From contig NZ_JANKBZ010000002.1 in the NCBI RefSeq assembly GCF_024623785.1, positions 372,001-436,000 on the forward strand: a stretch of 64,000 nucleotides of DNA. The letters are read 5' to 3'. Both the position numbers and the translations under genes were made by a program. Below the pieces are notes generated by a model, which was not told where the DNA came from, made no database searches, and saw only the letters and a program-made list of their open reading frames with translations. Positions 1 to 8,668 of this stretch are shown piece by piece (the stretch's first letter is position 1; every line of letters starts with the position of its first letter). The DNA is from Archangium lipolyticum (GTDB taxonomy: Bacteria > Myxococcota > Myxococcia > Myxococcales > Myxococcaceae).

Positions 1-148
1 CCTCGTCTCGGCCAACGACAGCGCGGGCGCGCGTGCGCGCGGGCTGTCCGCGGGAGCCGACGGGTTCCTCAGCAAGCGTGAGTGCGCCGCGGGCCGTCTG
101 CTCGCCGAGGTGCTCGACGTGATGAGCCGGAGGGGGGCCCGGGCATGA
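1..148 (+). CDS. C-terminal end of a response-regulator receiver domain (probably a CheA-type hybrid kinase), 5' truncated
   Basis: The window opens inside a gene; reading from base 2 gives 48 residues ending at a TGA at 146-148. The sequence SAGADGFLSK is the usual end of a CheY-like receiver, where the lysine is the conserved switch lysine, followed by the last helix. The stop overlaps the start of cheB (ATGA), so the two are translationally coupled. A receiver directly upstream of cheB and an MCP fits a FrzE/CheA-type histidine kinase with a C-terminal receiver, but the kinase part lies outside the window, so a stand-alone regulator is also possible. Confidence 0.75.
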   Translation, partial: LVSANDSAGARARGLSAGADGFLSKRECAAGRLLAEVLDVMSRRGARA

Positions 149-1215
149 GCGGCGGGAAGGACCCCATCCGCGTGTTGGTGGTGGACGACTCGCCCACGAT
201 GGCGGACGCGGTCAGCGCGCTGCTGACGGACGATCCCCGCATCGAGGTGGTCGGCCGCGCCAACACGGGCAGCCGCGCGGTGACGCTGGCGCGCCTGCTG
301 CGCCCGGACGTCATCACCATGGACCTGCTGATGCCGGACCTGGACGGCCCGGCGGCCATCGCGGCCATCATGGCCGAGGCGCCGGCGCGCATCCTGGTGG
401 TGAGCGCCGTGGCGGATCAGCGCAACCTGGAGGTGTGCTTCCAGGCGATGAGCGCGGGCGCGCTGGAGCTCATCGGCAAGCCCTCCGTCACCAGTGGCGA
501 GGAGCTGCGCCGCTGGGGCCGGCAGCTGGCCGAGTCGGTGTGTCTGATGGCGGAGGTGCCCGTCATCTCCCGGCGGATGCGCATCGCCTCGCCGCCGCCG
601 CCGGTGATGGGCGCCCGGGTGGACATCTTCGGTCTGGCGGCCTCCACCGGTGGACCGCCCGCGCTGTCGGAGGTGCTCTCGCGCCTGCCGGCGGACCTGC
701 CCGTGCCCATCGTCATCGCCCAGCACATCACCGAGGGCTTCACCCCGGGCATGGTGCGCTGGCTGTCGCAGGTGACGCCCCTCAAGGTGGTCATCGGCCG
801 GGAGGGTGAGCGGCTGGAGCCGGGCCGGGTGTACTTCCCGCTGGATGGGCACGACCTGACGGTGGAGGGCGCCGGGGTGGTGCGGCTGACGCGTACGCGC
901 GGCGGACCGTGTCCCTCGGGAGACCTGCTGCTGGCCTCGCTGGCGCGCACCTATGGGAGCCGCGCCGGTGGGGGCGTGCTCACCGGCATGGGCGAGGACG
1001 GGGCGCGGGGCCTGCTGGACATCCGCAAGGCCGGCGGCGTCACCTTCGCCCAGGACGAGGCGTCTTCCGTCGTCTTCGGCATGCCCCGGGTGGCCATCGA
1101 GCTGAAGGCCGCGGACCGGGGCGTGCCCCTGTCCGCCATGCCGGACATCATCCGGATGAGCTGCCGTCGTGGCCCCATGTCTGGCCGCACTTCTGGTCCG
1201 GAGGGTGTGTCTTGA
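145..1215 (+). CDS. cheB: Chemotaxis protein-glutamate methylesterase CheB
   Basis: Removes methyl groups from glutamates of chemoreceptors and resets the chemosensory pathway; cytoplasmic. 356 residues, close to the family norm. An N-terminal receiver (about 9-125) carries the phospho-acceptor Asp60 in ITMDLLMPD; the C-terminal methylesterase domain (about 160-345) has the catalytic triad Ser167 in AASTGGP, His194 in IAQHI and Asp285 in MGEDG. The ATG at 145 was chosen because it overlaps the upstream stop (ATGA) and starts immediately before the receiver; a longer reading frame from 82 would only add shadow sequence of the upstream gene. It lies 58 bases before an MCP gene, so the three form one chemosensory operon end. 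Confidence 0.95.
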   Translation: MSGGKDPIRVLVVDDSPTMADAVSALLTDDPRIEVVGRANTGSRAVTLARLLRPDVITMDLLMPDLDGPAAIAAIMAEAPARILVVSAVADQRNLEVCFQAMSAGALELIGKPSVTSGEELRRWGRQLAESVCLMAEVPVISRRMRIASPPPPVMGARVDIFGLAASTGGPPALSEVLSRLPADLPVPIVIAQHITEGFTPGMVRWLSQVTPLKVVIGREGERLEPGRVYFPLDGHDLTVEGAGVVRLTRTRGGPCPSGDLLLASLARTYGSRAGGGVLTGMGEDGARGLLDIRKAGGVTFAQDEASSVVFGMPRVAIELKAADRGVPLSAMPDIIRMSCRRGPMSGRTSGPEGVS

Positions 1216-1273
1216 GTCTTCCTGTTCGCCGGCGCCTGGTGCCGGTTTCGATCTTCTCCGCTGAGGAGCTTCC

Positions 1274-2872
1274 GTGAGCGCCAACGCCACCTCCAAGCAG
1301 TCACTGGGCATCGGACCCAAATTCATCCTCATCACGGCGGCCGTCAGTCTCGCCGTGGCCGTCGTGCTCGCCGTGGTCGCCGCCCAGCGGCTGCGGAGCA
1401 GCCTCCTGGACACCACCGTGAGCGAGGGCAAGGCGATCATCGTCGGCTTCTCGGCGGCCGCGGAGCGGGCCTCGGCGGACGGCGTCACCTCGTTCGGGCC
1501 GCTGCTGAGCGCGTTCCAGAACGTTGGCAACGTGCGCTACGTGTACGTGGTGGGCGGCGACAACGAAGTCATCGCCCACTCGTTCCCCAAGGAATTCCCC
1601 CAGGTGCTGCTGGGCATCAACAGCCTGAAGCCCGAGGCGCCCGCCGGTGGCCAGAACGTGCAGGTGGCTGACCCGGCCAAGGTGGTGCTCGACACCGGCA
1701 AGCAGGAGGTCATCGACCTGGCCCTGCCCCTGTCCGGTGGCGTGCGCGGCGTGGTGCACGTGGGCATGAAGTACGAGGCCATCGACGGGCAGGTGGACAT
1801 GCTGCTGCTCAACATGGCGCTGCTGGGCCTGCTCCTCGCCGCCGGTGGCGCGGGGGCCGCGGCCCTGCTGAGCCGCTCCGTGGTGGGCCCGCTGCGCGAG
1901 CTCACCGACGTGGCCGCCCACATCGTCGAGTCCGGCGATCTCACCCGACCCATCCAGGTGAAGGGCAGTGACGAGGTGAGCCAGCTGGCCCACTCCTTCG
2001 AGCAGATGGTGAGCCGGCTGCGCGGGGTGACGCAGAACCTCCAGCAGGCCGCTGGGGCCCTCAAGGGCGCCACCGAGCAGCTCAACAACTCCGCCGCCGA
2101 CCAGTCGCAGACCGTGTCCCGTCAGGCCTCCGCCCTGCAGGAGACGCAGGTCACCGCGCAGGAGATCCGCCAGACGAGCCTCCTGGCCGCCCAGAAGGCC
2201 GACTCGGTGCTCTCCGTGGCCGAGCGCGCCGACGAGCTGAGCCGCACGGGCGAGGCCGCCCTGGAGCAGACGCTCGTGGGCCTCAACGACATCCGCATCC
2301 AGGTGCAGGAGATCGCCCAGAAGATCCTCGAGCTGGGCGAGCGCACCGTGCAGATCGGCAGCATCACCCAGACGGTGAAGGACCTGGCCGACCAGTCCAA
2401 CATGCTGGCGCTCAACGCCGCCATCGAGGCGGTGCGCTCGGGTGAGCACGGCAAGGGCTTCGGCGTGGTGGCTCGTGAAATCCGCGCCCTGGCCGACCAG
2501 TCCATCGAGTCCACGGACCGCGTGCGCGAGCTGCTGGACGATATCGGCAACTCGGTGAGCGTGGCCGTGCGCATCACCGAGCGCGGCTCGCAGCGCATGG
2601 AGGCGGGCCTGGAGCAGGTGCGCACCTACGGCAAGAACCTGCGCGAGCTGTCCTCCATCATCCAGGACAACGCCGCCGCCGTGCGGCAGATCGCCGCCGC
2701 CGTGGGCCAGCAGAACGTGGGCATCAACCAGATCACCACCGCCGTGAGCGACCTGTCCAAGATGATGGACGAGACCGTGTCGCGTATCGGCGCCACCGGT
2801 GAGGCCGCCACCACGCTGCAGGTCATCGCCGACCAGCTCAACAGCGCAGTGAAGACCTACCGCGTGCAGTAG
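1274..2872 (+). CDS. Methyl-accepting chemotaxis protein
   Basis: Chemoreceptor that controls a CheA-type kinase. 532 residues: TM1 at about 16-38, a periplasmic sensor region of about 135 residues (Cache-like in size, ligand unknown), TM2 at about 175-200, a HAMP segment to about 255, then the long coiled-coil signalling domain. The hairpin tip is recognisable in NAAIEAVRSGEHGKGFGVV (about 380-398). It uses a GTG start at 1274 with GAGGAG about 6 bases upstream. Placed after cheB, it is probably the dedicated receptor of this Che system. In myxobacteria such systems may control gliding, pili or gene expression; the sequence does not tell which. Confidence 0.93.
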   Translation: MSANATSKQSLGIGPKFILITAAVSLAVAVVLAVVAAQRLRSSLLDTTVSEGKAIIVGFSAAAERASADGVTSFGPLLSAFQNVGNVRYVYVVGGDNEVIAHSFPKEFPQVLLGINSLKPEAPAGGQNVQVADPAKVVLDTGKQEVIDLALPLSGGVRGVVHVGMKYEAIDGQVDMLLLNMALLGLLLAAGGAGAAALLSRSVVGPLRELTDVAAHIVESGDLTRPIQVKGSDEVSQLAHSFEQMVSRLRGVTQNLQQAAGALKGATEQLNNSAADQSQTVSRQASALQETQVTAQEIRQTSLLAAQKADSVLSVAERADELSRTGEAALEQTLVGLNDIRIQVQEIAQKILELGERTVQIGSITQTVKDLADQSNMLALNAAIEAVRSGEHGKGFGVVAREIRALADQSIESTDRVRELLDDIGNSVSVAVRITERGSQRMEAGLEQVRTYGKNLRELSSIIQDNAAAVRQIAAAVGQQNVGINQITTAVSDLSKMMDETVSRIGATGEAATTLQVIADQLNSAVKTYRVQ

Positions 2873-2892
2873 TCACGGAGCTGGGAAGGACG

Positions 2893-2929
2893 AAGGGCCA
2901 GGAGAGGGGAGACCCTCGACCTGGCCCTT
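2893..2929. terminator. Hairpin between convergent MCP and clpA genes
   Basis: A 10-base inverted repeat, AAGGGCCAGG at 2893-2902 and CCTGGCCCTT at 2920-2929, with a 17-base loop. It sits between the stop of the MCP gene and the stop of the opposing clpA gene and could terminate both. A short T-containing tract follows on the + strand; no long U-run. Confidence 0.5.
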
Positions 2930-2962
2930 GTCGTTTCCACTGCTTCTACGCCTCCACTGCTT

Positions 2963-5269
2963 CTACGCCGCCGGAGCCGGCTGCGGTGCGGGGAGCGCCT
3001 TGAGCTTCAAGCCCTCGCCCTCCACGTCGAAGCGCGCGGTGCCGCCGTCCTTCAGCTCGCCGAAGAGGAGCGCCTCGGCCAGCGGCTTCTTGAGCGTGTT
3101 GTCCACCAGCCGGGCCATGGGCCGCGCGCCGAAGGCCGGGTCGTACCCGTTCTCCGCCAGCCACGCCCGGGCCGCCGGCGTCAGCTCCAGCTTCACCCGC
3201 TTCTCGTCCAGCATCTTCTGGAGCAGGCCCACTTCCTTGTCCACCACCTTGAGGATGACCTCGGGCGGCAGGCCGGAGAAGAGCACCCACCCGTCCAGGC
3301 GGTTGCGGAACTCGGGCGTGAAGGTGTTTTCGATCGCCTTCTTCGCGCGCAGGGCGTCCGCCGGTGCCTGCTTGTCGCCGAAGCCGATGGACTTGGTGCT
3401 CATCTCCCGCGCACCCGCGTTGGTGGTGAGGATGAGGATGATGTTGCGGAAGTCCGCCTTGCGGCCGTTGTTGTCCGTCAACGTCGCGTGGTCCATCACC
3501 TGGAGCAGGATGTTGAAGAGGTCCGGGTGGGCCTTTTCAATCTCGTCCAGCACCAGCACCGCGTAGGGGTGCTTGCGGATGGCGTCGGTGAGCAGACCAC
3601 CCTGGTCGAAGCCCACGTAGCCCGGAGGCGCGCCGATGAGCCGGCTCACCGTGTGCTTCTCCGAGTACTCGCTCATGTCGAAGCGCAGGAACTCCACGCC
3701 CAGCACCGAGGCGAGCTGCTTGGCCAGCTCCGTCTTGCCCACGCCCGTGGGGCCCGAGAAGAGGAAGCTGCCGATGGGCTTCTCCGGCGCGCGCAGGCCG
3801 CTGCGCGCCAGCTTGATGGCGTCCACCACCGACTTGATGGCCGACTCCTGCCCGAAGATGACCTTGTTGAGCTCGGGCTCCAGGTTCTTGAGCTGCACGC
3901 CCTCGCTGGCGGACACGCTCTTGGCCGGAATCTTCGCCATCTTCGAGATGACGGCCTCCACGTCCGCCACCGTCACCTGGCCGGTGCGCTTGCCCTCGGG
4001 CTTGAGCCGCTCGGCCGCGCCCGTCTCGTCGATGACGTCGATGGCCTTGTCCGGCAGGAAGCGGTCGTTGATGTGCTTGGCGCTCAGCTCCGCCGCCGCC
4101 CGGATGGCCTCCGGCGCGTACTTCACCCCGTGGTGGTCCTCGTAGCGGCTCTTCAGCCCCTCGAGGATGAGGACGGTGTCCTCCACGGACGGCTCGCCCA
4201 CTTCGATCTTCTGGAAGCGCCGCGACAGGGCCCGGTCCCGCTCGAAGGACGCCTTGAACTCCTGGTACGTCGTCGAGCCGATGCAGCGCAGCCGGCCGCT
4301 GGCCAGCGCGGGCTTGAGCAGGTTGGACGCATCCATGGAGCCGCCGCTGGTGGCCCCCGCCCCGACGATGGTGTGGATCTCATCGATGAAGAGGATGGCG
4401 TCCGGGTGGTCCTGCAGCGCCTTGAGCACGCCCTTGAGGCGCTCCTCGAACTGGCCGCGGAACTTGGTGCCCGCGAGCAACGCGCCCATGTCCAGCGAGA
4501 AGATGACCGAGTTCTTCAGCGCCTCGGGCACCTTGCCCTCGTGGATGTGGAGCGCGAGCCCCTCGGCGATGGCCGTCTTGCCCACGCCCGTCTCGCCCAC
4601 GTAGAGCGGGTTGTTCTTCCGGCGCCGGCAGAGCACCTGGATGGTGCGCTCCAGCTCCTTCTCGCGCCCGATGAGCGGATCGATCCGGCCCTGCTTCGCC
4701 TCCTCGTTGAGGTTGGTGGTGTAGGCCTCCAGCGGGCTCTTGCGTGGAGACTCCCCCTCCTCGTCGTCACTGGCGGGTGCACTGCCGCGCGGCGCGCTCT
4801 CGGACTCGCTCCCGTCGGAGGACTCGTCCTTGGAGACGCCGTGGGAGATGTAGTTGAGCAGGTCCAACCGGGTGACGCCCTCCTCCTGCAGCAGGTAGAG
4901 GGCATGGCTCTCCTCCTCGCGGAAGAGGGCCACGAGGATGTCGCCGCCGTCGATGAACTTCTGCTCGGCGGACAGGGCGTGCATGGCGGCGCGGTGCAGC
5001 ACCCGCTCCACGCCGATGGTCTGTTGCGGCTCGGCCTCCACCCCATCGGGCAGACGCTCGACGGTCTCCTCCAGGAAGCCCTCCAGGCGTTCCTGCAGCC
5101 GCTTGACGTTGGCGCCGCAGCCCTTGAGCACTTCCCGGGTGCGTGCGTCCTTGGTGAGCGCGAGCAGCAGGTGCTCGAGCGTCAGGTACTCGTGCCGCAT
5201 CCGCCGCGCCTCTTCGAGCGCGTTGCGGAAACTGGCCTGCAACTCCTTGGCAATCAGCGGTCCTGCCAC
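2963..5269 (-). CDS. clpA: ATP-dependent Clp protease ATP-binding subunit ClpA
   Basis: AAA+ unfoldase that feeds substrates, including N-degron proteins brought by ClpS, to the ClpP peptidase. 768 residues, close to E. coli ClpA. It has an N-terminal Clp_N repeat domain (LTLEHLLLAL), a first AAA+ module with Walker A GETGVGKTA near residue 220 and DEIH Walker B, and a second module with GPTGVGKTE near residue 505, followed by the Clp D2-small domain. I chose the GTG at 5269 because GAGGAAGG lies about 8 bases before it and it falls just after the clpS stop (5274); a start at 5317 would overlap clpS by more than 40 bases. It forms an operon with clpS. Confidence 0.96.
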   Translation of the reverse strand: MAGPLIAKELQASFRNALEEARRMRHEYLTLEHLLLALTKDARTREVLKGCGANVKRLQERLEGFLEETVERLPDGVEAEPQQTIGVERVLHRAAMHALSAEQKFIDGGDILVALFREEESHALYLLQEEGVTRLDLLNYISHGVSKDESSDGSESESAPRGSAPASDDEEGESPRKSPLEAYTTNLNEEAKQGRIDPLIGREKELERTIQVLCRRRKNNPLYVGETGVGKTAIAEGLALHIHEGKVPEALKNSVIFSLDMGALLAGTKFRGQFEERLKGVLKALQDHPDAILFIDEIHTIVGAGATSGGSMDASNLLKPALASGRLRCIGSTTYQEFKASFERDRALSRRFQKIEVGEPSVEDTVLILEGLKSRYEDHHGVKYAPEAIRAAAELSAKHINDRFLPDKAIDVIDETGAAERLKPEGKRTGQVTVADVEAVISKMAKIPAKSVSASEGVQLKNLEPELNKVIFGQESAIKSVVDAIKLARSGLRAPEKPIGSFLFSGPTGVGKTELAKQLASVLGVEFLRFDMSEYSEKHTVSRLIGAPPGYVGFDQGGLLTDAIRKHPYAVLVLDEIEKAHPDLFNILLQVMDHATLTDNNGRKADFRNIILILTTNAGAREMSTKSIGFGDKQAPADALRAKKAIENTFTPEFRNRLDGWVLFSGLPPEVILKVVDKEVGLLQKMLDEKRVKLELTPAARAWLAENGYDPAFGARPMARLVDNTLKKPLAEALLFGELKDGGTARFDVEGEGLKLKALPAPQPAPAA

Positions 5270-5273
5270 GATT

Positions 5274-5600
5274 TCAACCTTCCTCTGGTTCCATCGAGAG
5301 GCGCAGCGGGAAGCCATTCTCCCGCGCCGCCGCCTCCACGGTCCTGATCTTCGTCTCGGCGACCTCGAACGTATAAACGCCAGCTACGCCGACTCCGTTG
5401 TAATGAACGTGCAGCATGATCTGCACGGCATCCGTCTCGGACTTGTGGAAGATCTCCTTCAACACCGCGACCACGAACTCCCGCGTCGTGTAGTTGTCGT
5501 TGTGCAGGAGCACCTTGTACAGGGTGGGCCGCTTGAGCTTCTTCTGCGGTACCGTCTCCGTGACGACGTTGGAATCCGGATCGGACTTCTCTCGGGACAT
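5274..5600 (-). CDS. clpS: ATP-dependent Clp protease adaptor ClpS
   Basis: Small adaptor that binds proteins with destabilising N-terminal residues and docks them on the ClpA N-domain. 108 residues; the core motif YKVLLHNDNYTTREFVV is clear, with the acidic Asn-Asp pair used in N-degron recognition, and an unstructured N-terminal extension that enters the ClpA pore. It is directly upstream of clpA with 4 bases between stop and start, the common clpS-clpA arrangement. An ATG start at 5600 gives the normal length. Confidence 0.96.
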   Translation of the reverse strand: MSREKSDPDSNVVTETVPQKKLKRPTLYKVLLHNDNYTTREFVVAVLKEIFHKSETDAVQIMLHVHYNGVGVAGVYTFEVAETKIRTVEAAARENGFPLRLSMEPEEG

Positions 5601-5609
5601 GGTCTCCCT

Positions 5610-6788
5610 CTAACGAGTAGGGGGCACGAACGGCCCCCGCTTGAATCCTGTTTCGGCTCGCCACCGGGGCAGGCCAGCCAGCACGGCTGCCCGTTCGTGC
5701 TCCAGGAAGGAGCGTACCGCCCGGTCGACCCCGGGGTGGAATAGCAAGTGAGCGCTCCAGGTCGGTTGTGGCTCGAAGCCCCGGGTGAGCTTGTGCTCCC
5801 CGCCGGAGCCCGGCTCGAAGCGCTCCAATCCCCGGGCGATCGCCTCGGCCACCGGGTGGTAGAGGCAGGCGTTGAAGTGGAGGAAGGGGTGCTCCTCGAA
5901 GCAGCCCCAGTAACGGCCGTACAGCACCCGGGGCCCCACCAGGTTGAAGGCCCCGGCCACCAGGCGTCCGTCCCGGCGGACCTCCACCAGCTCGCAGGCC
6001 TGGCGGAAGGTGGACAGCATCCGCGCGAAGAAGCCCGGGGTGAGGAGGCGCCGGCCCCACGGGTACTTGTCCACCGTGGAGACGTAGAGGCGATGGAGGT
6101 CGACGGGGTCCACCTCGGCCAGCGCCTCGCCGCGCAGCGTCCGCAGGGTGAGGCCCTGGGCGGCCGGGGCGCGCAGCTCGCGGCGGATCTGATTGCGCCG
6201 GTGGGTGTGGAAGCGGGTGAGGAAGTCCTCGAAGGAGCCGTAGCCGGCGTTACGCCATTGATACTGGACGCTCAGGCGCACCGCATAGCCGGCGGCCTCC
6301 AGGGCGGTGGCCTCGGCCTCGGTGGGGAAGTGCACGTGGACGCTGGAGAAGCCCTCGGCGCGGGCGTACTCCAGGGCGGCGCGGGCGAGCTCCTGCTCCC
6401 GGGCCGCCCGATCCTCGCCTGGAGCCACCAGCAGGCGGCGTCCGGTGACGGGGGTGAAGGGCACGGCCAGCACCAGCTTCGGGTAGTAGCGCACCCCGAG
6501 CCGCTCGGCGGCGGTGGCCCAGGCGCCATCGGCGACGAACTCACCGTGGCTGTCGTCCTTGAGGTACGCGGGGGCCGCCGCCACCAGCCGGGAGCCCTGC
6601 CACAGGGTGAGGTGGCGCGGGTGCCAGCCGGTGTGGGGGCCCACGCTGCCGCTCTCCTCCAACGCCGCGAGGAAGGCCCACTCCAGGAAGGGCCGTGCCG
6701 CGTCGTCGAGCAGCGCGTCCCAGGCCCCTCGGGGTACCTCGGTGATGGCGCGATGGAGGCGCAGGGTGAGCGGCAGCGGGTCGGACAT
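5610..6788 (-). CDS. COG3146-type GNAT/peptidoglycan-bridge-like protein
   Basis: 392 residues resembling the COG3146 (DUF482) family, which has the GNAT fold used by FemAB-like and acyltransferase enzymes; no reaction is established for the family. Family-typical stretches are FHTHRRNQIRREL near the middle and HFNACLYHPVAEAI near the C-terminus. No signal peptide or membrane segment, so cytoplasmic. It ends 10 bases upstream of clpS on the same strand, so it may share that transcript, although a functional link to Clp is not evident. Confidence 0.8.
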   Translation of the reverse strand: MSDPLPLTLRLHRAITEVPRGAWDALLDDAARPFLEWAFLAALEESGSVGPHTGWHPRHLTLWQGSRLVAAAPAYLKDDSHGEFVADGAWATAAERLGVRYYPKLVLAVPFTPVTGRRLLVAPGEDRAAREQELARAALEYARAEGFSSVHVHFPTEAEATALEAAGYAVRLSVQYQWRNAGYGSFEDFLTRFHTHRRNQIRRELRAPAAQGLTLRTLRGEALAEVDPVDLHRLYVSTVDKYPWGRRLLTPGFFARMLSTFRQACELVEVRRDGRLVAGAFNLVGPRVLYGRYWGCFEEHPFLHFNACLYHPVAEAIARGLERFEPGSGGEHKLTRGFEPQPTWSAHLLFHPGVDRAVRSFLEHERAAVLAGLPRWRAETGFKRGPFVPPTR

Positions 6789-6850
6789 CGTCGGGCGGTG
6801 TCAGCCTATAACGGCCTGACCGTGGACCCGCCAGCCAGCTCGGACCCCGC

Positions 6851-7291
6851 CTAGCGGCCCCGGGTGAGCTCGGCGGCCAGGAAGCCGCCCACCTCGGCCA
6901 GCCCGGCCCGTCCGCGCTCCCGGCCCTCGGGAGACTCCATCACCCGGCGAGCCGAGTCGCTGGCGGTACCGGCCTCCAGATCCGCCAGCACCAGGAAGGC
7001 GCTCCACCCGGGGGTCAGCTCCGCCACCCGTCCGGGGCGCATCGGCCTGTCCCGCAGCGTGGTGGCCACCTTCTCCACGAGCGCCTCGTCATCGAGCCGC
7101 TTGGACTTGCCCCGCATGGCCAGCCACGCCTCCTCCAGCAGCGAGCTCCACAGCCGGCCCTGGAGGGCGGAGGAGAGCCGCTGAGAAGCCTCCTCCTCGT
7201 CGATGTGGTGGGCGCGCGAGTAGGTGGGGGTCAACTTCGCCACCACGACGGAGCGTGTGGCGAGGTGTGCGAGCCGGGGAGGGTAGGCCAT
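6851..7291 (-). CDS. Hypothetical protein, 146 residues
   Basis: I do not recognise a family. The ATG at 7291 starts MAYPPRLAHLATRS and lies 13 bases after the stop of the TIGR02265 gene, suggesting co-transcription; a longer reading frame upstream is a shadow of that gene. The protein is soluble, charged and probably mostly helical (LDDEALVEKVATTLRDR), without signal peptide or membrane segment. Confidence 0.65.
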   Translation of the reverse strand: MAYPPRLAHLATRSVVVAKLTPTYSRAHHIDEEEASQRLSSALQGRLWSSLLEEAWLAMRGKSKRLDDEALVEKVATTLRDRPMRPGRVAELTPGWSAFLVLADLEAGTASDSARRVMESPEGRERGRAGLAEVGGFLAAELTRGR

Positions 7292-7304
7292 GGTGTTGTG
7301 CCTT

Positions 7305-7874
7305 CTACCAGCGGACGAGGAGGCGGAAACCCTGGTGGGAGCGATCCTCGACGGTGATGAGGGGCTGGGCGTGGGCCCGCTCCAGGGCGACCTCCAGCGC
7401 ACCGGCGATGAGCTCGGGGCGGTTGTGCACGTCCATGATGCTGACACGCCGGGCGCGCTCGCCCACGGACACCAGCTGCACCTCCAGGTCCGGCCGCCCC
7501 ATCATCGCCAGGTAGCGCGGCAGCCGCTCCACCACGCGCGCCGCGCCAATCATCGGCAGCGCCACGGCGGCCACCCGGCCCACCAGCGTCTCCGCGAAGC
7601 CCATGGTCAGCTTGCGGCCGAGCAACCGGTAGGCGTCCGCGTCCCCGAGCTCGCCACAGACCAGGTCCCTGGCGAGCGCGACGCACCGCTTCCACACCTG
7701 CACCGGGTAGTCGACCTCGGGACACCGCGGGTCATAGCCCTCGGCTTCCAGCGCTCGGGCGAGCTGGCTGTTCGGCTCCAGCCCCCGGACGAAGAGCCCC
7801 TCGAACACACTCGAGGGGATGCGGGGCTGTACGACGGGGCTGGGGGTCCTCGCCGGCAGACTCGGACTTTCCAT
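7305..7874 (-). CDS. TIGR02265 (DUF2378) family protein
   Basis: Member of a paralogous family found almost only in myxobacteria, function unknown. 189 residues from an ATG at 7874, which has GGGGAG about 6 bases upstream; the longer frame to 7976 has no ribosome-binding site. Family features seen are FEGLFVRGL near the N-terminus, an acidic/aromatic middle (VDYPVQVWKR) and a C-terminal segment where paralogues carry a glycine-aromatic strand (HQGFRLLVRW). It is cytoplasmic by sequence and leads a two-gene unit with the hypothetical gene downstream. Known family expansions in Myxococcus suggest a regulatory or developmental role, but nothing here proves it. Confidence 0.85.
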   Translation of the reverse strand: MESPSLPARTPSPVVQPRIPSSVFEGLFVRGLEPNSQLARALEAEGYDPRCPEVDYPVQVWKRCVALARDLVCGELGDADAYRLLGRKLTMGFAETLVGRVAAVALPMIGAARVVERLPRYLAMMGRPDLEVQLVSVGERARRVSIMDVHNRPELIAGALEVALERAHAQPLITVEDRSHQGFRLLVRW

Positions 7875-8060
7875 GGCACATCTCCCCGGTTGGGTGTCCA
7901 ACCGTTCTCTCAACTTATCATGCCTCGACAGAGAATCGCTGAAGTCGGGTAAGAATCTGATTGTCCGATAGAGCAACTCACATGGGGGACATTCCCCCGC
8001 GCTCGTGGTTGCCAGGGGCGGGCTGGCGGCTTAGAGGAAGGGCACAGGAGAGATTTCGAC

Positions 8061-8630
8061 ATGTCGGTGAACATCCAACTCGAGTGGACGCCCAACCCCA
8101 GCACGCTGAAGTACGTGGTGGACCGGCGGCTCGTGTCGTCCGGGGCGGTGAACATCACGAGCAAGGAGGCGGCGGAGGAGAAGTCGCCGCTGGCGCTCAA
8201 GCTGATGGGCATCCAGGGCGTGACGGCGGTGATGGTGGGCAGCAACTTCGTCACCGTCACCAAGGGCGAGCAGGGTGAGTGGGACGAGCTGAACGACGCG
8301 GTGATGGCCACGCTGGACGAGCACCTGGGCGCGGGGCTGCCGGCGGTGAACGAGGACGTGCTCGCGGCGGCGCGCGCGGCGGCGGCGGCGGGAGGAAGCG
8401 GTGGCTCGGTGGAGACGCGCATCCAGGAGATCCTGGATGGGGAGATCCGCCCGGCGGTGGCGCAGGACGGTGGGGACATCACCCTGGACCGCTTCGAGGA
8501 TGGAATCGTCTACCTGCACATGAAGGGCGCGTGCGCGGGCTGCCCCTCGTCCACGGCGACCTTGAAGATGGGCATCGAGTCACGGCTGCGTGAGCTCGTC
8601 CCCGAGGTCACCGAGGTGGTGTCCGTCTGA
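8061..8630 (+). CDS. NifU-like Fe-S scaffold/carrier (Nfu family)
   Basis: Carries or assembles [4Fe-4S] clusters for delivery to apo-proteins. 189 residues with two domains: an N-terminal Nfu_N domain (about 3-90, beginning QLEWTPNPSTLKYVV) and a C-terminal NifU domain (about 112-185) whose cluster-binding CxxC is Cys158-Ala-Gly-Cys161. An alanine-rich linker joins them. ATG at 8061 with AGGAGAG about 6 bases upstream. The presence of the Nfu_N domain makes it an Nfu-type carrier and not a nitrogen-fixation NifU. Confidence 0.93.
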   Translation: MSVNIQLEWTPNPSTLKYVVDRRLVSSGAVNITSKEAAEEKSPLALKLMGIQGVTAVMVGSNFVTVTKGEQGEWDELNDAVMATLDEHLGAGLPAVNEDVLAAARAAAAAGGSGGSVETRIQEILDGEIRPAVAQDGGDITLDRFEDGIVYLHMKGACAGCPSSTATLKMGIESRLRELVPEVTEVVSV

Positions 8631-8668
8631 GGCGGCAGGTCAAAGGCCAGCAGGTCCGGCGGGAACTG

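Noticed and set aside
1301-2449. Minus-strand frame of 382 residues over the MCP
   Set aside because: Shadow of the MCP gene: Leu/His/Gly-rich with no motifs.
3488-5347. Long + strand reading frame (619 residues) over clpA
   Set aside because: Antisense shadow of clpA; low-complexity, His/Arg/Leu-rich translation typical of the opposite frame in GC-rich DNA.
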